Assembly: GCA_036426205.1 (NCBI GenBank)
Contig: CM071573.1
Location: 45,723,664 to 45,787,663 of the forward strand
Direction of reading: 5' to 3'
Source of the DNA: Ascaphus truei
Lineage: Eukaryota; Chordata; Amphibia; Anura; Ascaphidae
Length of the DNA stretch: 64,000 nt
Shown piece after piece: positions 9,832-20,330 of this stretch. A program made the translations under genes and the position numbers. Every line of letters starts with the position of its first letter. Within the stretch, counting starts at the first letter, position 1. The notes beneath the pieces were generated by a model. It ran no database searches. It worked only from the letters and a program-made list of their open reading frames with translations, and was not told the origin of the DNA.

Positions 9832-10573
9832 CCGTTATAACACGATACTTGTCCACGGAATGAGACCGCGTTATAACCGGGGTTGCGTAAATTTCTGCGG
9901 CTCTCTCCGCTCTCTGCTCTCCCCTGCCCTAGACTTCTCGAGCACAGAGGAGGGTCACATGACACACACAGATCCGCCTACACCACGTGAAATGTTTTTA
10001 TTTATGTTTTCCTTTAACATTCAATACTTTATTGCTAACAAGACACACACACACCATGTGGGAGTTGAACATGAATACATTTTATAAAATACACATGCAG
10101 GAATCTAACTCAGGACCTTCCATTTGCTAGACCAATTCTCACCACAGCATAGGTGTGATGCTCTATAAATAATCTTAACCTCTTTTAAGTATTCTTAACA
10201 TCACACAATCACTGTGGCTTGGAGGTATAGCATTGGTCTAGCATATGAAAGGTCCTGGGTTCTATTCTTGTATGATATGGTATAATTTATAAATTATAAA
10301 ATAAAATAAATATTAATTGATAAATTATATATGGTAATTAAAATAAAATAATTTATAAATTATTATTTTATTTATTTTATAATATTTCTAATAATCTCAC
10401 TAAGTATCTGAGCCCTATTCCTAATAACCTCACTTATTAGCTTAGGAGAGAAATGCAGATGCCGGTAAGTCCTCACGTGGTGAAAGGAGGTGTTTTTAAA
10501 TCGGGAGCCACATTTAGAACCGCTTTAGTAAGCAGATCCGCGTTGTAGCGGATCGCGCTGTAATGGGGTTGAG

Positions 10574-10576
<3 letters not shown>
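9832..10576. mobile_element. Tc1/mariner-like MITE with TA target site
   Basis: The ends are inverted repeats: TAGTTGAACCCCGTTATAAC at the left and, read inward from the right, CAGCTCAACCCCATTACAGC. TA lies outside both ends (9830-9831 and 10577-10578), the target duplication of Tc1/mariner elements. The second TA merges into a long TA microsatellite. The centre contains a separate inverted pair with tRNA-like sequence. No transposase is encoded. Confidence 0.7.
10093..10272. repeat. Inverted pair of tRNA-like sequences
   Basis: The stretch 10212-10272 on the plus strand resembles a tRNA-derived SINE head: a box-A-like GGCTTGGAGGTATAGC, a loop reading CTAGCAT (anticodon AGC, alanine-like), and a box-B-like GGGTTCTATTC. 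About 100 bp upstream (10093-10133) the same sequence occurs inverted (CAGGACCTTCCATTTGCTAG against CTAGCATATGAAAGGTCCTG). Acceptor-stem pairing is poor, so neither is a functional tRNA gene. The two copies can fold into a long hairpin. Confidence 0.45.

Positions 10577-10631
<55 letters not shown>
10577..10631. repeat. TA microsatellite
   Basis: A nearly pure TA dinucleotide run of about 55 bp, starting at the TA target site of the adjacent MITE. It may have expanded from that duplication. Confidence 0.95.
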
Positions 10632-10635
<4 letters not shown>

Positions 10636-10830
10636 CTTATTGCTGCAGCAAACGTTATCTCCGCCCCTCCTAGGGGGAGAATCTCTCAATAACTTATACA
10701 AATATCTGTGTGTGCTGGGATCTGCTGAGTAAGGGCCACATATTGTTCCTCCCAACAAGTTATAATGAGACACACACAATGCTAGTGAGCTCAAATCTCT
10801 GTCAAACACTATTCTATATTAATATATTTA
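10632..10830. repeat. Dispersed repeat, copy 1
   Basis: This segment shares blocks in the same order and orientation with 11740-11880: GCTGCAGCAAA, CTCCTRGGGGRAGAA, TCAATA, and TGTGTRCTGGGAYCTGCTGA. The two copies lie about 1.1 kb apart in direct orientation. The family is not recognised. A minus-strand open frame (10525-10809) across copy 1 includes translated TA repeat and is not a gene. Confidence 0.6.
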
Positions 10831-11739
10831 ATTCTGCCAACTGGAGCGCTACTGGGAAAGTGATCCCAAATATACAGCAGTAACAAAGTAGCCCCAATGC
10901 ACTTCCAATGTGACACATTATTATTTCAATTTCCATATGATTTTCTTCTCAGAAGTAGGGGTCATTTAGTTCAATCTTCTAACCAGTTTGAACTGCCCGG
11001 TAGCTCACACACATAGCACACATATTTTATCACACATAGCACACATATTGTATCACACATAGCACATATAGTTCTTATAAATGTTAATATTGTGGGCACT
11101 TCTCTCTAGCTCGCCCATCTTTAGCTCGCCTGTCTCTAGCTCTGGATACACAGAAGGCATCACATAAAATGTCACTGTCTTATTCTAACGCATGAAAACC
11201 CTAATGGAAAAAATCTAAGTGTTTTATTGTATATATAACAGGATCGACATTATTAATAAAGAACAGAAAAGGAACAGAAACAGCAAAGATAGTTTTACTG
11301 CCCTTTAACGCATTTAACATGAATGTTTTAATATTATAATGAGCTGCTACACCTTGCAATGCTCACTCATAGTATAATCACCAGCAAGAACAAAGAGAGA
11401 GAACATTGAGCCCAGAGACTCAATTATTGATTATAGGATTCAAATAAGGTTGGGTGGTTAGAAATTGCCAAAATCCAAACACTGCTTCCAAAACCCTTGC
11501 CCGACCCTGTATTTATGGATCTCTGTACCTGAACTGAATAGACTTGAAACAAAACCTAATTTTTTATTCTCGCTTGGGATCTCACATAAGATAGCCAACA
11601 GCATGGGATGCGTGTCATACATGCAGTGCTGAAGGGGTTAACGCTTATGCGCACTATATGAGTTACAGTGCAGTTATAACTGGTTAGAAACCCGGAATCC
11701 CCGAGTGAATAATGTGAGAAAAATCTAATAGAATATATA

Positions 11740-11880
11740 CTTCCCAGCGTATCGCTGCAGCAAAGGTCACCGCCACCTCTCTCCTGGGGGAAGAAATCGC
11801 TCAATATACTGCTACATTCCTATGTGTGTACTGGGACCTGCTGATTACATAGGGGTGACATACTGTACTGTAGGTGAGCC
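11740..11880. repeat. Dispersed repeat, copy 2
   Basis: The direct partner of the repeat at 10632-10830, with the same block order and moderate divergence. The 900 bp between the copies contains only low-complexity and unique-looking sequence. The pair could be a tandem duplication or two insertions of one family. Confidence 0.6.
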
Positions 11881-11966
11881 TTAACTAAGAGGAAGGGCCA
11901 CAGACCATCAAAAAATGTACTATTAGAAATACACAATTTTAGCAAGCTGGTAACCCAGACTCACAG

Positions 11967-12039
<73 letters not shown>

Positions 12040-12056
12040 ATACACATACATACATG

Positions 12057-12102
<46 letters not shown>
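11967..12102. repeat. Compound microsatellite (TCTA)n and (CA)n
   Basis: About 73 bp of TCTA repeats (11967-12039, one interruption TCTT) is followed by a short spacer and about 42 bp of CA repeats (12061-12102). Confidence 0.97.
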
Positions 12103-12103
<1 letters not shown>

Positions 12104-12522
12104 CACCCAACACACCCCTATACTTTATATATATTCAATAGGACAATAAACAAACAAAAAACAATGTACGTCCAATATGAAAAATGATAGTTAATGTATA
12201 TATGTTTTTCTTCTCATAATTATTGGTCATTTATTTCAATGGCAGCTACAGTATTTTTATCCTCCAAAAACAACACATTTGCAGGACAGTTGCTTACATT
12301 TTTTTTTTTTAAAGTTGACATCATTTTAAAAAAAAGTTATATTTTATAATAGTAATAATATCACAGGTTTTGCAGCAATTATTGGAATTGCAAATCATAG
12401 GAAATAATACCTTATCAACTCAACCCACCGTGGAAAAAGGTTGTTGTGACCAAAATGTAGTACTTTGCTTTACTATTGCTCATGAAGTGTCAAAATTAAT
12501 TCAACCAGAAAATAGGACTTAC

Positions 12523-12655
12523 TCTCCTGGGTGGAATCATCTTGACCTCCGCGATATCAGTGACGGTGTCTTCTGCTGAAGAAGCGGTATTATTTTCCTT
12601 AACAGCAGGAGTGTCAGCTTTTTCAGGCATTTCTTGCAGACATTGATGCCTCAGT
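12523..12655 (-). CDS. Candidate internal coding exon of an unrecognised gene
   Basis: On the minus strand a branch-point-like TGCTAAC and an acceptor ACTGCAG (cut after 12656) precede a 133-bp segment that is open for 44 codons and ends exactly at a consensus donor, AGA then GTAAGT (12522-12517). The frame uses the first base to finish a codon and ends on a codon boundary. The encoded stretch is hydrophilic and acidic, with EMPEKADTPAVKENN and SSAEDTVTDIAEVKMIPP, like a linker or intracellular tail. The codons look ordinary and no transposon motif is present. I do not recognise the protein. An open frame this short can occur by chance, but the three splice signals together make an exon plausible. 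Confidence 0.4.
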
Positions 12656-13602
12656 CTGCAGTAATGTTAGCAACCAGAGCAATCCAAGTTCTGAGAACCT
12701 CAACTGAAAATTGACCGTACTAAGGTTATTGTATTATGCTATGATTTCACAGTATATTATTTAGGTATACAAGGAATACTCAGTGATAAATGTCCCTCAT
12801 TTTTCAGTTGGTCCCATTGTCAGTTCTTCTTAAAACCTTTGCCAAGTCACTTTTTCTATATCTCATGCACTACAAGTACATTGTAAGCTCTGTGGGACAG
12901 GTGCACAATGTGCCTCCAAAATGCTATATACAGCTCTGAAGATATTGTCAACACTACAGTATATACTGTAAGAAGAAAAATTAAGTGAAAATGATAATTG
13001 ATCTGTAGGATTATATGGGGATTTCTTTGTAAAAACACTTAATGATTGTGATTAAATACATTTTCATGCATCAAGTAAACATTTTTTAGACATCATTTGT
13101 TCTTCTTTATGTTTGCAATTTAATGAGTGACAAAAGAATTGCAGTTGCTCATCAAAATGGCATAATCTATCTCCAATTACTCATGGCCCATAGCAAAGGT
13201 CAGAGCTACTGTATAACAATTAATGGGCTATATTTCAAACTCTTATATTGTCTGCATTGTCATTAAAAAAGTCACTAAAACATCATTTACAATGTGTGCG
13301 TTGTTATGTGAGTCCCTAGCAGTCACACACGTGTTCATGCCTGTTTATATTTCTGCCTTCAAATGAATACAAAAGACGGAAAATTGTTACACTGATAGGG
13401 GTGGTCTATGAAAATATAAAAATGATACCTTGCAATATATTGCCAATTAGGATGGGGTTTTCAGAATACCAAAATAACCCATTATAAAATAAATATAGTA
13501 GGCCTCCAACAATGTACAATTTGCATAGTATATGTCGATGATGATGAATATCTATAATTAGAGGAAAGGAAAGTTGAAATACTTTGCTTCAGCTGTCTAG
13601 AT

Positions 13603-13908
13603 CAGTGGTTTCCAACCTTTTTTTGGTTAAGGAACCTAAGTGAAATGCTGAGGAACCCCCAACCATCTCTAATAGTACGTCTGAGATCAGATGCATTGTA
13701 AGGAACCCCAACCCACGCTAATAGCGCATTTGAAATCAGATGCATTGTAAGGAACCCCAACCCTCTCTAATAGCGCGTCTGAGATCAGATGCATTGTAAA
13801 TTCTTCTGTTTTTGATACAAATTTCAAATGACCAGAAAATTGGAAGGAGTCCTTTAGGGGTGCCCGGGGAACCCAAGGGTTCCTAGGAGCCCTGGTTGAA
13901 AAACACTG
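13603..13908. mobile_element. hAT-type MITE (306 bp)
   Basis: The ends are CAGTGGTTTCCAACC and GGTTGAAAAACACTG, the familiar hAT terminal pattern. The flanking 8-bp duplication is GTCTAGAT (13595-13602) and GACTAGAT (13909-13916), one mismatch. Inside are three tandem units of about 50 bp (about 13645-13800) with GGAACCCCAACC and GAGATCAGATGCATTGTAA. There is no coding frame, so it is non-autonomous. Confidence 0.85.
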
Positions 13909-14044
13909 GACTAGATACTAAATGAAGTGGTTACATTAATAGATCAAGCTGTTAAGGGTGCTACCAGAGGATTTGATATCAAATACAAAAGTAGCGGAAA
14001 AGAAAAAGCAATCCCTCTTCAGTGTACTCCCCAGTATGATTAGA

Positions 14045-14247
14045 ATAATTATACATTAGATTGTGTATAATTAGATTGTAAGCTCATTGAAGCAGGGACA
14101 CCTCTTCCACAATGTTACTTTTATGTCTGATGCACTTTTTCCCATGATGTGTTATTTGTAGTTATTTGTTATTTATAAGTTTGTCAAGTGTATTACTACT
14201 ATGAAACGCTATGTACATTAATGGCGCTGTATAAATAAAGACATACA
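14045..14247 (+). repeat. SINE/LINE 3'-tail-like repeat
   Basis: The sequence runs from TTGTAAGCTCATTGAAGCAG to AATGGCGCTGTATAAATAAA followed by a short ACATA repeat. This start and this GCGCTGTATAAATAA end are typical of a very common vertebrate SINE or CR1/L2-like tail. A much more degenerate relative may lie at about 12880-12950. The exact family needs a library search. Confidence 0.6.
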
Positions 14248-15127
14248 TACAAGAATACATACCTTGTTAGCGTAATGGTATGAGGTTGATACATTTCAGC
14301 TAGTGATATATTTAAAACATACATTTTAATTGACTTTCATAAAAATGAAGTCAGCTTACAGAAAGAGAAGATAAAGAATGAATAAATAGAGATCCTTGTT
14401 AAGCTTAGATAAGGTTGTCTAATTTGCTACACCTGTGATGATGAATATCTACTTTGCTCATTCACTCAAATTCATTATATCAATAACATCAGAAAATAGT
14501 GAGTGTTATGTTTGACTATAACAAGTACATTTATTGAATACCATGGTAAACGCAGCATGTGGTATAACACTTACCAAAGTTTAGTTAATGAGGCCCATTG
14601 AGGTTGCATCTGAGATAGGGATAATTTACAGTGATGCAGATTCACAAAACTGTGTCAATTTTGTGAAAGAAGTTCCGACATATTTGCTACAGAATCACAC
14701 TGATCTGCAAGAATTCATGTACTGTATACTTTTTCTTTTGTACATTGTTGTTCCTTAGGATATTAAAACAGCCCTAATCTATTTATTCACCTGGTGTTTT
14801 GGTTAGAAAAAAATGCAATTCTCTGTGAAATTGTTTGCCAGCAAAGATTCACACATTTTTACTTTAAACTTACCTGGCCCCTATTAATGGAGAGATGTGA
14901 AAAAGTTTTGCATGGGGTCGCAAACCATGCAAAATGTTACATTTTTTTACGTGGCGAAAAAAGGTGCAAATGAGTAAGTTTCATCAAAACATTAAGTTAA
15001 TATGCATCGCTATTCCATTATATATGATAATTTGCTAAATTCTGTAAAATCACAAGATTCAATTAATGCGGAGATTATAAATTAGACACTCACACGTTTT
15101 GCTCACTTTCTGGCGATATTTCACTGA

Positions 15128-15189
15128 AAGCAATGTAAGACTTGGTGACATTGTTAATCATGCAAGGCTTGGAGACAGTGCTATCCATG
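15128..15189 (+). repeat. 27-bp minisatellite, block A left part
   Basis: Two diverged units of the 27-bp repeat (consensus CATGTAAGACTTGGTGACAT then TGTTAGC). The array is interrupted at 15189 by the LTR-like element and resumes at 15959. Confidence 0.85.
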
Positions 15190-15958
15190 TGTAGCCCTGT
15201 AAGAAATGGGGCTATAGTTGTATCCTCCTCCTGTGTGTAAACACTGCTAAGGGCAGATTGCCAGGAGTTGTCATGGGTTTTCCCTGCTTATGACACTGGG
15301 CTGTGTAAGTGAAGGTAGGTCACATGACCCTGTGTCCAATCAAGAGACACAGGGGCGGTGCTTACTGGAGGCTTCATAGAGCAGTGCCCCTTCCTATTTA
15401 GTAACGTCTGAATAAAGAGTCAGGAGTGAGAGTTAGTGTTAGGGAGCAGAGGAGTGAGCAGCTCATGAGTAGGGCTGATAGAGTATAGTGAGGTGGACCA
15501 AATACCTCTCACCCTGCTTAGGGGTGAGGGAAGAGCTAGCCCCACTCTGGATGCCCTTTGGTCCAGAGTGGCGGCAGGGACCATCACTAAGGAGAACAGT
15601 CTGTGGCATTGTACATCAACTGTGACTGTCTGCTGCTGCGGGAAACTGAGAAATAAAGGAGTCTGCTGTTTAAAGAGAACCTTGTGTGAGACTAGAATCT
15701 CTCATCCCTTTGAGGGGGATTTCTGTGGTAGGGATTCTACGCTGCGTCCTTGGGGGTTACTACAGTTGGAGGCGCTGCACCATTGAACAAGAACAAAGGC
15801 ATCCACCCCAGTAACCTGTCCTGTTGTCCCCCTTGTCATCGCGGGAGACTCAGGCCCTCCTGTTGCCATCAGGAATGCACCACACAGAGACATATAGCCA
15901 GACCATAGAACACCTTAGGGGGTCCAATCTGCGACCTTGTGGGGGTCCATGGGTTATA
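15190..15958 (+). mobile_element. LTR-like element inserted in the minisatellite
   Basis: The element starts TGTAGCCCTG and ends GGGTTATA, with CATG on both sides (15186-15189 and 15959-15962), consistent with a 4-bp target duplication. Removing it restores the minisatellite register. Its 3' part is similar to the 3' part of 39372-40112 (GACTCAGGCCCTCCTGTTGC against GACTCAGCCCTCCTGTTACC), so the two belong to one family. It contains AATAAA signals (15410, 15652) and GTTGGAGGCGCTGCACC at about 15768, a segment that recurs at other LTR-like loci here and may be a primer-binding site. No protein domain is recognised. Confidence 0.65.
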
Positions 15959-16401
15959 CATGTAAGGCTTGGTGACATAGTTAGCCATGTAAGACTTGGT
16001 GACATTGTTAGCCATGTAAGACTTGTGACATTGATAGCCATGTAAGACTTGGTGACATTGATAGCCATGTAAGAATTGATGACATTGTTAGCCATGTAAG
16101 ACTTGGTGACATTGTTAGCCATGTAAGACTTTATGACATTGCTAGTCATGTTAGACTTTATGACATTGTTAGTCATGTAAGACTTGGTGATATTGTTAGC
16201 CATGTAAGACTTGGTGACATTGTTAGCCATGTAAGACTTTATGACATTGTTAGTCATGTTAGACTTTATGACATTGTTAGTCATGTAAGACTTGGTGATA
16301 TTCTTAGCCATGTACTGCAAGACTTGGTGACATTGTTATCCATGTAAGACTTGGTGATATTGTTAGCCATGTATGACTTGGTGATATTGTTAGCCATGTA
16401 A
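15959..16401 (+). repeat. 27-bp minisatellite, block A main part, with higher-order structure
   Basis: Some 16 units of 27 bp. Units vary at GACTTGGTG/GACTTTATG, GACAT/GATAT and AGCC/AGTC. From 16097 to 16312 four variants occur in the order A-B-C-D-A-B-C-D (units start at 16097, 16124, 16151, 16178, 16205, 16232, 16259, 16286), so there is a 108-bp higher-order period present twice. Because 27 is a multiple of three, the minus strand reads as a long open frame of nine-residue repeats; this is a by-product, not a gene. Confidence 0.93.
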
Positions 16402-16430
16402 GGCTGAGTCCACGCTGCCGCTGAGCTTGC

Positions 16431-16473
16431 TCATGCTTGGAGAGCGGTGATGTCACCAGCTCTCCAAGCATGA
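16431..16473. repeat. Subterminal hairpin in the Harbinger-like element
   Basis: TCATGCTTGGAGAGC (16431-16445) and its exact reverse complement (16459-16473) flank a 13-nt loop that is itself self-complementary (GGTGATGTCACC). Confidence 0.9.
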
Positions 16474-16589
16474 GCGATCGCTGTCCTGCAACATTTTTAG
16501 AGCAGGAGTGGGGGGGTGTGGCTATTAGGGGAGAGGGCGTATCATTGGCTGAATAGGGGCTGTGTGAGTGTGTGTGTGTGTCTGTTCAT

Positions 16590-17040
16590 TTTCTCCCTAC
16601 CCTCTTCCCTCCTCTCTCCCTTCTCTCTTCCCCCCATTGCTCTCTCTCCCCCCCTTGCTCTCTCTCTCCCCTCCCCATTGCTCTCTCTCCCCCCATTGCT
16701 CTCTCTCTCTCCCCCATTGCTCTCTCTCTCCCCCATTGCTCTCTCTCTCCCCCCATTGCTCTCTCTCCCCCCAGTCCGATTGCTCTCTCTCTCCCCCATT
16801 GCTCTCTCTCCTCCCCCCATTGCTCCTCTTCTCTTCCCCCATCCCCTCTCGTTTCTCTCCCCCCTTGCTCTCCCTTCCCCTCTATCCTTTCTCCCCCCTC
16901 TCCTTTCTCCTCCCTTCTCTCCTTTCTCCCCCCTTCTCCTCCCTTCTCCTCCCTTCTCCCCGCTTCTTTCCTTTCTCCTTTCTCCTCCCTTCTCCCCCTT
17001 CTCTCCTTTCTCCCTTCTCTCCTTCCCCCCTCACTTCGTT
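16590..17040 (+). repeat. Pyrimidine-rich minisatellite tract
   Basis: An almost pure C/T strand. From about 16620 to 16830 it is a tandem repeat of roughly 15-20 bp units ending in CCCCATTG. From 16860 to 17040 it is less regular TTCTCCTCC-type sequence. Long open frames on both strands across this tract only translate the repeat. Mirror-symmetric stretches could form triplex DNA; this is inference. Confidence 0.9.
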
Positions 17041-17059
17041 TGTTTGTCCCCCCCCACCG

Positions 17060-17650
17060 CTTGTTTTTGGGGGCCCCCCCCACAACCACACCACTGTTTT
17101 GCCCCCCCCCCCCCGCCACCACACACTGTTTGCCCCAACACCACACCACTGTTTGCCCTCCCCCCACAACACTTTGTTTGCCACCCCAGCACACCACAAC
17201 CACACCACTGTTTGCCCCCACACCACTGTTTGCCCCCCCCCCGCCACAGCAGTCCGTTTTGACCCCACCCACCCCCCCACAGCAGTCCATTTTGCCCCCA
17301 CCCACCCCCCCACAGCAGTCCATTTGCCCCAACCCACCCCCCCACACCACAGCATCCGTTTTGCCCCCGCCCACCCCCCCACACCACCACACAGTCCCTT
17401 TTGCCCCCCACCCACCCTCCCACACACCACAGTAGCAGTCCATTTTGCCTACACTCGCCCCCCCACACACACCACAACAGCATCCGTTTTGCTGACAACC
17501 ACCCCACCCCACACAGTAGTCCGTTTTGCCTACAAACAGACACAACACCAGCAGTCCGTTTAGAAGCCCCCCCCCCCACAGCAGTCCGTTTTGTGCCCCC
17601 ACCCATCCAACCACACACCACAGCAGTCCATTTTGCCCCCCACCACTTCT
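17060..17650 (+). repeat. C-rich minisatellite with GTTTGC / CAGCAGTCCGTTTTGC units
   Basis: Two related sub-arrays. The first (about 17060-17235) has units built on CACCACTGTTTGCCCC. The second (about 17240-17640) has units of about 40 bp built on CAGCAGTCCGTTTTGCC followed by CCCACCCACCCCCCCACA. Runs of up to 14 C occur. It lies wholly inside the Harbinger-like element. Confidence 0.92.
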
Positions 17651-17930
17651 CTTGGCTAGAAATCCCGTGTCTGTGTTTGCAGTAGTGAGAGAGCATTAGA
17701 ACACGCCTTCTCTCTTCCCTTTGGTCAGTGCAGGGTCATGTGACCCTGCTCTGAACCTGAGAGTATCTCTGCAGTGTCTCCTGAAGCACAAAGCTTGGGA
17801 GAGTGTGCGGGCACGAACATGAGCGCCCACGCACAGCGCGAGAGTGAACGGGAGGATTCCCATTCACAGAGGTAAGCGCGCTAAGCGCCAAGTGCATAGC
17901 GAGCTCAGCGCCAGCAGGGACTCAGCCTAA

Positions 17931-18600
17931 GGCTTGACAACGTTATTAGGCCGTGAAGCTTTTCCAAACATTTTGCATGGAATTGATTTTTGGAAACAAA
18001 ATACTTGAATTACCGCGACATACATTTTGGACATTCGATGTCCAATTACTACGACAGACATTTTTAAACCAGTTGTGATAGTGTACAGTAAGTAAACATT
18101 CAGGTCTCAACTAAAAACATTTTTTTCCAGGAGGGAACATTCTTTCATATTTATATTGCAAATCATGAGCATATTTAATTGTACTACAGTGACATACAGT
18201 AATTACTTACATCTGTCTAACCAAATTATTTCAGTATTATCTTCCATTTGCTCTGGCTCTTTGAATCAACGGTTTCTGTAATCATTTTTTAACAGAACAG
18301 GTGGGAATGGATGTATTGTCCATTGTGTTCCAATTAACCTCACTATGGGTCACATTTTAAGCAGCAGACCCTAATGATCTGTACATGATGCCAACTATGT
18401 GGCAGGTCCGCTGAATAAATGTACCAGCTGTTGAGAGAACACGAGGTTGGGAACAGAACAGTAAAGGTGCAGTACCACTTAGTTCGACCAAGAGATATAT
18501 GTTCATATAGATATACCTCATATGTTGTGTAAACTCCAGTAGTGTTGGTTTAAGAAAAATATTGCTGCCTAATCCCTGCTACTTTGTAATTGTTGCAGTG
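17931..18600. other. Minisatellite edge and unique AT-rich DNA
   Basis: The first 30 bp (TAAGGCTTGACAACGTTATT) is a decayed last unit of minisatellite block A. The rest shows no feature I can support. Confidence 0.5.
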
Positions 18601-18608
18601 TTCCAATT

Positions 18609-19119
18609 TTTTTTTTTGTTTCATACTTTTTTATTGAGATTTTACAGGGAGAAGCATACATGATAAAATAGCACAGATCTAGGTAGAGGGTGGAAGATCG
18701 ACACAACACATGGCAATATGCCGAGTGGAGGAGGCATAGCTTGAGTGATTTCAGAAGAAGCGTTCTCTTCCCCAGATCTAATGACCATGCCCCCTTGCCA
18801 CGCACCCTCCCATCCGGACGGGCGCGCACCCAAGGAGCCAGGTCTATGTTTCCCCTTTGGTACGACAAAGAGGGGGATAGAAGGTTGGACTAAAGGGGGG
18901 AAGAAACGGAAAAAGGAGAACAAGAAGAGAAGTGAAGGGGAAGGGGAAGGGATGGGTGTGGGGAGGAGGATGAGAGGGGGAGGAGCCACCCCCCTCCCCC
19001 CAGATGCCCCGCCCCGGCCAACTTCCAGAACGTTTCTTAATGACGCCAACATCCAGCGTTTTTGTTTTTAGTCGTGGGGCCATTCGTCCCAGATTCTGTT
19101 GAATTTATCAACATCTTGT
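18609..19119 (-). mobile_element. 5'-truncated L1-type LINE 3' end
   Basis: On the minus strand the segment ends with CTCAATAAAAAAGTATGAAA and a poly-A, appearing as the T run at 18607-18617. Near-identical flanks TTGCAGTGTTCCAATTTT (left, about 18592-18609) and TTGCAGTGTTACAATTTT (right, about 19120-19137) form a target duplication of about 17 bp. Upstream of the tail is 3' UTR with an A/G-rich plus-strand tract (18890-18990). No reverse transcriptase remains. Poly-A, long target duplication and 5' truncation are the L1 signature. Confidence 0.75.
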
Positions 19120-19137
19120 TTGCAGTGTTACAATTTT

Positions 19138-20273
19138 ACTAAGCAACACATGGAAGCTCATCTCAAACAGAAGGACTTGTCATTTACTTTATGGATATTT
19201 TTAGCCGATAAACAATTTTACAGATGTTTTCAGCTTCACATCAGGCAGTTTCCCATATTATAAATATAGAGAAAACTAGTTTGGTACGAGTTGCATATAC
19301 AGTATTTAATATATGTTGTCATGCTCCTAAGTGTGGAAGTTCTGCACTTATAGGCCCCTATTCAATATTCAGTCAAGAGGTTTCCTAGTGGTGAAGAAGA
19401 GTATAGCTTTGTTCAAATCATACTGTATAACAGGGAAGAGGCTTCCCTGCATATTAAATGAGAGTCACAGCAACACGTGCACACACAAACAGATACCTTG
19501 CATATATACTAAGGTATATTACAGTAGGTATGCAAAGTATCTATCTCCTCTCTCTCCCCTCTCATGTGCAATGTGTGGGAACTTATACAACATGTTTGCA
19601 CTTAAGGATGAGCAGATATACATACCCACTGTGAATATTCACATACTGTACTTGAAAACTGTCTTCTGAAATGAATGTATGCATTTGTTCTTTACTCAAA
19701 TTTACAAGCATAGGAAGGCTGACATACGAATGTATTAGAAGATCTCTTCATCCTCATGATGATTCGAGGGATGTTTAAATAGGAAAAAAGTAGCTGAATG
19801 TAACATTTTCCCACTAAAAAAATAAAATTGGTCAGTATGTATGAAACAGTGAAAGGGTTAATTTGACTAATATATGTGCTCTTGTATTGCTCATCTCTGG
19901 CAATGCATGATTTGCTTTGATATCCATCATTACATGATTTTAACACCGTCTAAATTGTCTGTCATCTATAAGACTTGAAATGATCTAATGATTTTCATGC
20001 CTAGCTATATTATTCCTCATTAATTATTATGTACTGTATACCAGGCATATAATCAGCATGACCCACAGTATCTTTCACACAAGAAATCATTCAGGAAAAA
20101 ATTCATCAGGGTTACAAACAAACTCTTTTACATAAGGTAGCGTGTTTTTAAAAGTTAAAGCTGGCCGTGTGCTCGGCACTTCGCAAAGAGTTCAAAATTA
20201 TTTGTCTATTTTAAAAGGAAATCTTCTGCTCAAGATTTCAAGGTTTTTCTTATATTTACAGGTTCCCTATTGT
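19138..20273. other. Unique AT-rich DNA
   Basis: No recognised repeat or coding signal. Short open frames here show no family features. Scattered TACTGTA/TACAGTA motifs are seen, as elsewhere in the window. Confidence 0.5.
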
Positions 20274-20330
20274 AAGGCCTTACATGGCTAACAATGTCAC
20301 CAAGTCTTACATGGCTAACAATGTCCTTTT
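20274..20330 (-). repeat. 27-bp minisatellite, block B left part (inverted relative to block A)
   Basis: About two units reading TTACATGGCTAACAATGTCA on the plus strand, the reverse complement of block A units. The array is broken after AATGTC at about 20330 and resumes with GTCACCAAG at 23504. Confidence 0.88.

Larger units (their letters stand above)
16402..17927. mobile_element. Harbinger-like non-autonomous element (1526 bp)
   Basis: The ends are inverted repeats of about 30 bp: GGCTGAGTCCACGCTGCCGC at the left and, read inward from the right, GGCTGAGTCCCTGCTGGCGC. TAA flanks both ends (16399-16401 and 17928-17930), matching the 3-bp TWA target of PIF/Harbinger elements. Outside it the minisatellite continues (TAAGGCTTG), so the insertion interrupted that array. 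The interior has a 15-bp perfect hairpin near the left end and about 1 kb of pyrimidine-rich minisatellites. No transposase is visible. Confidence 0.82.

Noticed and set aside
10525..10809. Minus-strand ORF with alternating Ile-Tyr
   Set aside because: Half of it is the TA microsatellite; the other half is a dispersed repeat.
15850..16320. Long minus-strand ORF with repeated nine-residue units
   Set aside because: It is the translation of a 27-bp minisatellite, a multiple of three; there are no sequence features of a gene around it.
15959..16401. Direct repeats resembling a CRISPR array
   Set aside because: Units are adjacent 27-bp tandem copies with no unique spacers, in vertebrate DNA.
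16516..17700. Several overlapping ORFs of 180-340 residues on both strands
   Set aside because: All are translations of C/T-rich minisatellites; both strands and several frames are open at once because the repeats lack stop codons.
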